Shown one piece after another: positions 60,270-64,000 of a stretch of DNA of 64,000 bases (its first letter is position 1; each line of letters opens with the position of its first letter). The notes under the pieces were generated by a model, which was not told where the DNA came from, made no database searches, and saw nothing but the letters and a program-made list of their open reading frames with translations. The position numbers and the translations under genes are program-made. Source of the stretch: Arthrobacter sp. MYb229 (GTDB lineage Bacteria > Actinomycetota > Actinomycetes > Actinomycetales > Micrococcaceae); assembly GCF_002975405.1 (NCBI RefSeq), contig NZ_PCPS01000001.1:372001-436000 (forward strand), read 5' to 3'.

Positions 60270-61382
60270 TCAGCCCGGCGGCTCGGCGAGCAGCTCAAAG
60301 TGCACGGTGTGCGTGGGAACCCCATTGATCTGCAATGCGATCCCATGAAGCCCGGGATAATACCGGCGGGTGGTGATCGCCCGGAATGAATGGGAACGGC
60401 CGATGTCCAGGCTTTCGCCCGGTGCCAAGGTGCGCGTGGCAATTTTGAAGACCTTGGCGCTGGTGGACCCGTTGGCCTTGAGATGGTGGACGAGGTAGTC
60501 GATGGCCAGCGCGCTCGGCTCGGCGCCGGCATTGCGTATGGCCGCGGTGAATTCCACGTTTCCACCCCATGGAACTTGTTGCTGGCCGAGCCGCGGGCCG
60601 TCGATCTCCAGCGTCGCCGGAGCAAAGCCGAGGACCGCCAGGGCCTGGGGATCTCCGCGCTTGATCAAGGTACGCAGCGCGTGCTTCACCAGCGGCAGTG
60701 TGGTTTTCTCGGGAGCTTGCAGCCAGCGGCGAGCGGTCTGCGTGACCAGCTGCGGAGCATCGCGGCTCAGGTCGTTCAGGTGGTTCGCCACGGAACGACG
60801 CACATACTGGCTTTCATCGCGGTACAGCGCATCGAGGATGGGGATGGTGCGGCCGGGCGTCGCGGTGAGCTGCGGAACGCGAACCGCCCAGGGCAGATAG
60901 GGGCGGGTGCCCTCGCTGGCCAGCCGGCGCACGTGCTCGTCGGGGGACCGGGTCCACTCTTCGGCGATCTCCAGGGCCTTGTCCAGGTCATGGATGAGCA
61001 GCGTCCGAATGGCGAACTCCGCGGTCAATCTCCCGGTGAGCGCGGCCAACAGGGCCATAGCGTCGTTGAATGCCGCGGAGGTATTCTCCCGTACCGCACG
61101 GGTCGCCACCGCGCTGGTCACCGGCCAGATCATCCAACCGGTGAAGGTCGCGGAACGCTCGCTGGCTTCTCGGATGACCGTTGCCAGCCGCGCGTAGTCA
61201 TCGGGGAATTCCGCCAGCAGGGCATCGCGCAGGGCATCGGCGCGTTCGCGCAGGCTCAGCTCGGCCAGAGCGGCACTGGCTGCCGGCAGGAATTGCAAGG
61301 GGTGCTCCGGGATGACGGCCTGGATCTCATGGGCGAGCTGTTCGGCGACATCGGCACCGATGAGTTGATCGGCGAAAGGCAT
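60270..61382 (-). CDS. DNA alkylation repair (AlkD-like HEAT-repeat) protein
   Basis: A 370-residue helical protein. GWMIWPVTSAVATRAV, RTLLIHDLDKALEIAEEWT, RDESQYVRRSVANHLNDLSRDAP and WLQAPEKTTLPLVKHALRTLIKRGDPQAL are AlkD-like repeats. A C-terminal beta domain (ATLEIDGPRLGQQQVPWGGN ... HTVHFELLAEPPG) is added, as in the larger actinobacterial members. ATG 61382 gives a start at PFADQLIGADV. Confidence 0.85.
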   Translation of the reverse strand: MPFADQLIGADVAEQLAHEIQAVIPEHPLQFLPAASAALAELSLRERADALRDALLAEFPDDYARLATVIREASERSATFTGWMIWPVTSAVATRAVRENTSAAFNDAMALLAALTGRLTAEFAIRTLLIHDLDKALEIAEEWTRSPDEHVRRLASEGTRPYLPWAVRVPQLTATPGRTIPILDALYRDESQYVRRSVANHLNDLSRDAPQLVTQTARRWLQAPEKTTLPLVKHALRTLIKRGDPQALAVLGFAPATLEIDGPRLGQQQVPWGGNVEFTAAIRNAGAEPSALAIDYLVHHLKANGSTSAKVFKIATRTLAPGESLDIGRSHSFRAITTRRYYPGLHGIALQINGVPTHTVHFELLAEPPG

Positions 61383-61460
61383 AATGCCATTGTTTCCCGC
61401 ATCTGCGGGATCTGCGAATTCTGAGACCGGGGAATTCGGATGAAGCGCTGGGCTGATGCC

Positions 61461-61503
61461 CAAAAAGCCTGCGAGGGCCGCCCGGCTGGGCGACCCTCGC
61501 GGG
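61461..61503 (-). terminator. Terminator of the HesB-like gene
   Basis: GCGAGGGCCGCCC (61471-61483) pairs with GGGCGACCCTCGC (61488-61500) around a 4-nt loop. On the minus strand it runs into CTTTTTG, so it ends transcription of the gene at 61526. Confidence 0.8.
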
Positions 61504-61525
61504 AAGCTTAAGGAGCGAACCGAGG

Positions 61526-61822
61526 TTAGCTTTTAGGGAGGATCTGGAAGCTGACGGCGCCTTGCTCGTCAACGGCCGCGTCGAGCACCTTGTCGTCGAG
61601 CTCATCGGTGATCAGCTCGTCCAGGTAAACCGGGCTTCCTTCGCCGCGAACTACCACGTCGGCTGGTTCCGGTGCGGGAACAATCTGCACCGCGAAGGCT
61701 GCTTCGTTCGGCGCTCCGGCACCTTCGGACTGATGGATTCGGAGTCCGGCATCGGCTGCCTCGGACTGGTTGGTGACGATCGCGGTAACGATCGTATCTG
61801 CCTGGTCGGTCAGTGTGAGCAC
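61526..61822 (-). CDS. HesB/IscA-like protein without cysteines
   Basis: A 98-residue A-type fold: MLTLTDQADTIVTAIVTNQS, AGLRIHQSEGAGAPNE, VYLDELITDELDDKVLDAAVDEQ, ending FQILPKS. The three cluster-binding Cys of IscA proteins are absent, as in a known actinobacterial subgroup, so an iron-sulfur role is doubtful. Confidence 0.75.
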   Translation of the reverse strand: MLTLTDQADTIVTAIVTNQSEAADAGLRIHQSEGAGAPNEAAFAVQIVPAPEPADVVVRGEGSPVYLDELITDELDDKVLDAAVDEQGAVSFQILPKS

Positions 61823-61984
61823 GAGGCTCTCCTTCCGGTTGCGGACATGCCAAGATCAGGGCACGTGGGTGCCACCATTCCAAAAACAAGCACGAATCTC
61901 AACCCCGCTTAACACCTGCGAAATACGCATACGCATCACCGAGCTCTCAGGTACCCTCCTCCTTCGCAAAGGCGCCGCAGGGCT

Positions 61985-62578
61985 CTAGCCGAAGGCGAGG
62001 TACGGCGCGGATTTCCCGGGCTCGCGCACCCTGAACCGCAGTTCCAGGTCGCTGCGCTCGATCAATTGCAGCTGATGTGCGTAGGGCTCGCTGATGACAT
62101 ACACGGTGTCGCGCAGCTGCCATTGCTCGGCGAACCATTGGCGCAGCGCAGCCAAGAGGCGTTCATCGAGCCCGGATTCCAGCCGCGATTCACGAACCCA
62201 GAAATAGATGACCGCCTCCAGCTCCGCCCATGCGCCGGAGCCCACGGCGCTCACGGTGGATTTGGCCAGGAATTTGGCGCCGGGCGGGTAGACGTACACG
62301 CAGCCCAGGCACTCGGTTTCGCTGGGATCGAGCATCGTGTAGGTAAAGGCGCGATGCTCCTTGTGGAAGCGCTCATGCTCGATGAGGTCCTCGCGGTTCT
62401 CCGCCACGCTGAAGTCATCGGCCGGCCACGGGTCCTGCTCCCAGAGCCGCAAGGACTCGCGGGTTTCCATCACCGCCGCGTAGTCCAATGCGGCATCCTC
62501 GGCGGTGGGCGGACGCAGCAAGAACTCCGCGTTGCGCAACTGAACGGGAATCGGTGCGTTCGGATCGGTGATCAACAC
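61985..62578 (-). CDS. GNAT-like acetyltransferase family protein
   Basis: A 197-residue protein: FLLRPPTAEDAALDYAAVME, LIEHERFHKEHRAFTYTMLD, ETECLGCVYVYPPGAKFL, AVIYFWVRESRLESGLDERLLAALRQWF. A GNAT fold with a weak acetyl-CoA loop; function unknown. Confidence 0.7.
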   Translation of the reverse strand: MLITDPNAPIPVQLRNAEFLLRPPTAEDAALDYAAVMETRESLRLWEQDPWPADDFSVAENREDLIEHERFHKEHRAFTYTMLDPSETECLGCVYVYPPGAKFLAKSTVSAVGSGAWAELEAVIYFWVRESRLESGLDERLLAALRQWFAEQWQLRDTVYVISEPYAHQLQLIERSDLELRFRVREPGKSAPYLAFG

Positions 62579-62661
62579 GAGCAGCTCCTGACGGCGAAGG
62601 GGTCAACCCAGCATAGATTGCTATGCAGGGAAGTTGTGGCCGAAGTCCGTGTGCGGTGCGC

Positions 62662-62676
62662 TAGCGTAAGACCATG
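62662..62676 (+). promoter_or_regulatory. Leaderless promoter of the sugar O-acetyltransferase gene
   Basis: TAGCGT (62662-62667) ends 6 nt before ATG 62674. Confidence 0.5.
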
Positions 62677-63258
62677 AGCAACATTGCAGGACTCGAGGAA
62701 CTATTAACCGCCCTGAACGCGGGCCAGAGCATCACCGGAGGTTCCGGGCATCACCAGGCGATGCACGCCGCGAGCCAGGAGGCGTTGCGCATCGCCGCTC
62801 AGCTGAACGGGAGCTACCACTCGCCCGCGGCGGTCCGTGCGCTGCTCGGCGAGCTGACCGGGAGAGAGGTGCCAGAATCCGTCCAGCTGTTTCCGCCATT
62901 TACGGCCGACTTCGGCAAGAATATCCACTTCGGCGAGAACGTGTTCGTCAACAGCGGCGCCAGATTCCAAGACCAGGGCGGGATCGAGATCGGCGAGGGT
63001 TCGCTGATCGGGCATAACGCGGTGATCACCACGTTGAACCATGACATCGTGCCTAGCCGGCGCGCGGATATGCACCCGGCACGGGTGGTGCTTGGCGCCG
63101 GCGTCTGGCTTGGCGCGAATGTGACGGTGCTCCCCGGGGTGCGCATCGGCGATGGCGCGGTGGTCGGTGCCGGGGCGGTGGTGACCAAAGACGTGCCGGC
63201 CGGGGCCATCGTCGTGGGAGTTCCCGCCAAGCAGGTGGGCAGCGTACCGCAAGAGTAG
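62674..63258 (+). CDS. Hexapeptide-repeat sugar O-acetyltransferase
   Basis: A 194-residue left-handed beta-helix enzyme of the maltose/galactoside acetyltransferase type. Hexapeptides run through [41 protein letters not shown] (catalytic His), [20 protein letters not shown] and [16 protein letters not shown]. The substrate sugar is unknown. Confidence 0.9.
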   Translation: MSNIAGLEELLTALNAGQSITGGSGHHQAMHAASQEALRIAAQLNGSYHSPAAVRALLGELTGREVPESVQLFPPFTADFGKNIHFGENVFVNSGARFQDQGGIEIGEGSLIGHNAVITTLNHDIVPSRRADMHPARVVLGAGVWLGANVTVLPGVRIGDGAVVGAGAVVTKDVPAGAIVVGVPAKQVGSVPQE

Positions 63259-63271
63259 TCCAACGTCGGGT

Positions 63272-63622
63272 TCAGCGGCCGCCACCGGTCAGCGCACGGT
63301 TGAATTCCAGGGCTGTGCCCAGCCACGAAGCCAAAGCATCGTCCTTCTCGAGGCTCGCGGCGTCCACCTGGATCCAGCCCGGCCCCATGCTCCGTCCGGT
63401 GCCCATTTCCGCCTGGCCGGCTCCGGGGCTCAGCAAGAGCTCGGCGTGGTTCGCCGGGGCAACATGAACCAATAACGCCCCTTCCTTGAGCGCGCCGACC
63501 AGAAGTTTCTCGTTGACCATAAATGAGTGGCCGCCGAACATCGATACCTCGCGCAGGACCGGCTCGCCGGCTAGTTTCTCGCGAATGCGCTCGATGAGCA
63601 GCTGCTGGGCCGTGTGCATCAT
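63272..63622 (-). CDS. TfoX N-terminal domain protein
   Basis: A 116-residue protein with the TfoX_N pattern: VSMFGGHSFMVNEKLLVGAL, LLVHVAPANHAELL, GWIQVDAASL, ALASWLGTALEF. In gammaproteobacteria TfoX controls competence; the actinobacterial members are uncharacterised. Confidence 0.83.
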   Translation of the reverse strand: MMHTAQQLLIERIREKLAGEPVLREVSMFGGHSFMVNEKLLVGALKEGALLVHVAPANHAELLLSPGAGQAEMGTGRSMGPGWIQVDAASLEKDDALASWLGTALEFNRALTGGGR

Positions 63623-63634
63623 CTCTGCCCTCGC

Positions 63635-63994
63635 TTAGCGGGGCTCGGCCGGAGCATAGGACATCCGGTCAAAGACCAGCACGCTGTCGCTGATCTGGCC
63701 GTCGGAGACGGTAAAGCATTCGCCGGCCACGGCGGAGGAGGTGCTGGTGGTCTGCGGGTAGTAGAACAGCGCCACGCGGTTGCCCTCGGCGAATTCGGCG
63801 ATCTGCGCGGTACCGGTCAGCAGTGGCGCGAACCCGGCGATGAACTGCCGGTAGGCCTGTTTGCCCTCCAGATCGAGGCCCGGCGCCCGGCAGGTGATGG
63901 CATCGGCGACATAGCTCATCGCCAGCTCGACATCGCCCGAAGTCCAGGCCCGATGATAGTTCTTGACAATTTCCAACGCTGAGGATTGCTCCAT
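63635..63994 (-). CDS. NTF2/SnoaL-like protein
   Basis: A 119-residue NTF2-fold protein: IVKNYHRAWTSGDVELAMSYVADAI (written for its pattern), DLEGKQAYRQFIAGF, VALFYYPQTTSTSSAVAGE, DGQISDSVLVFDR. A small enzyme or binding protein of unknown role. The start codon ATG 63994 lies at the end of the window. Confidence 0.78.
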   Translation of the reverse strand: MEQSSALEIVKNYHRAWTSGDVELAMSYVADAITCRAPGLDLEGKQAYRQFIAGFAPLLTGTAQIAEFAEGNRVALFYYPQTTSTSSAVAGECFTVSDGQISDSVLVFDRMSYAPAEPR

Positions 63995-64000
63995 GGAGGG

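Overview
The window is high-GC DNA from an actinobacterium, most likely Micrococcaceae (Arthrobacter/Glutamicibacter type). Signs are the SURF1-like / DUF3817 / guaA order, the SCO1664 / DUF3090 / MSMEG_4193-like phosphatase cluster, a mycothiol-type DinB protein, PPK2, ExoVII next to ispH and ychF, and very many leaderless genes whose -10 element (TANNNT) ends 6-9 nt before the start codon. No rRNA, tRNA, CRISPR array, recognisable IS or recombinase gene was found.

Layout. 1-20.35 kb is core chromosome: SURF1-like end, DUF3817, guaA, a large helicase-like/nuclease-like protein with a small coupled partner, a SAF-domain protein, 5-formyl-THF cyclo-ligase, RimJ/L-type acetyltransferase, Lrp/AsnC regulator, Nudix, lipoprotein, AlaA-like aminotransferase, PPK2, ZIP transporter, xseB-xseA, a secreted SH3b/NodB deacetylase, ispH and ychF.

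20.35-39.64 kb is the unusual part. The last ~34 bp of ychF, encoding DVVEFRFNV-stop, recur ten more times, all in the same orientation, at about 23.41, 24.06, 24.98, 30.92, 31.61, 32.16, 34.59, 35.57, 36.75 and 39.62 kb. They divide the region into ten cassettes of 0.55-5.9 kb. Cargo: a large PD-(D/E)XK-like protein; a small unknown protein; a truncated Cys-rich peptide with a small membrane protein and an MFS relic; a TetR/SDR/NTF2/LtrA block plus a 521-aa unknown; a VOC protein; an orphan XRE antitoxin with a decayed toxin; an MDR oxidoreductase with a GlxA/AraC regulator; a small membrane protein; a HigBA module with a decayed acetyltransferase; and a GntR regulator with an attenuator-controlled leuA. 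I read this as a tandem array of integrative cassettes that used the 3' end of ychF as attachment site. No integrase lies inside it.

39.8-64 kb returns to chromosome-like sequence with much accessory metabolism and stress cargo: the SCO1664/DUF3090/phosphatase cluster, PadR plus a HAAS-like membrane protein, acetyltransferases, a 2H phosphoesterase, a macrolide-phosphotransferase-like kinase, a Clp_N/SRPBCC fusion with an HTH partner, a RibD-type reductase, a SUKH-type protein, a TetR/acetyltransferase pair with a perfect palindromic operator, a Cmx-type efflux pump with a leader ORF, an EamA exporter/NAD-binding pair opposite a LysR regulator, a CmtR-like sensor with a cation transporter, a CDP-alcohol phosphotransferase, a PEP-mutase-family enzyme, an AlkD-like protein and others. 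All function calls come from reading motifs by eye; no database search was run.
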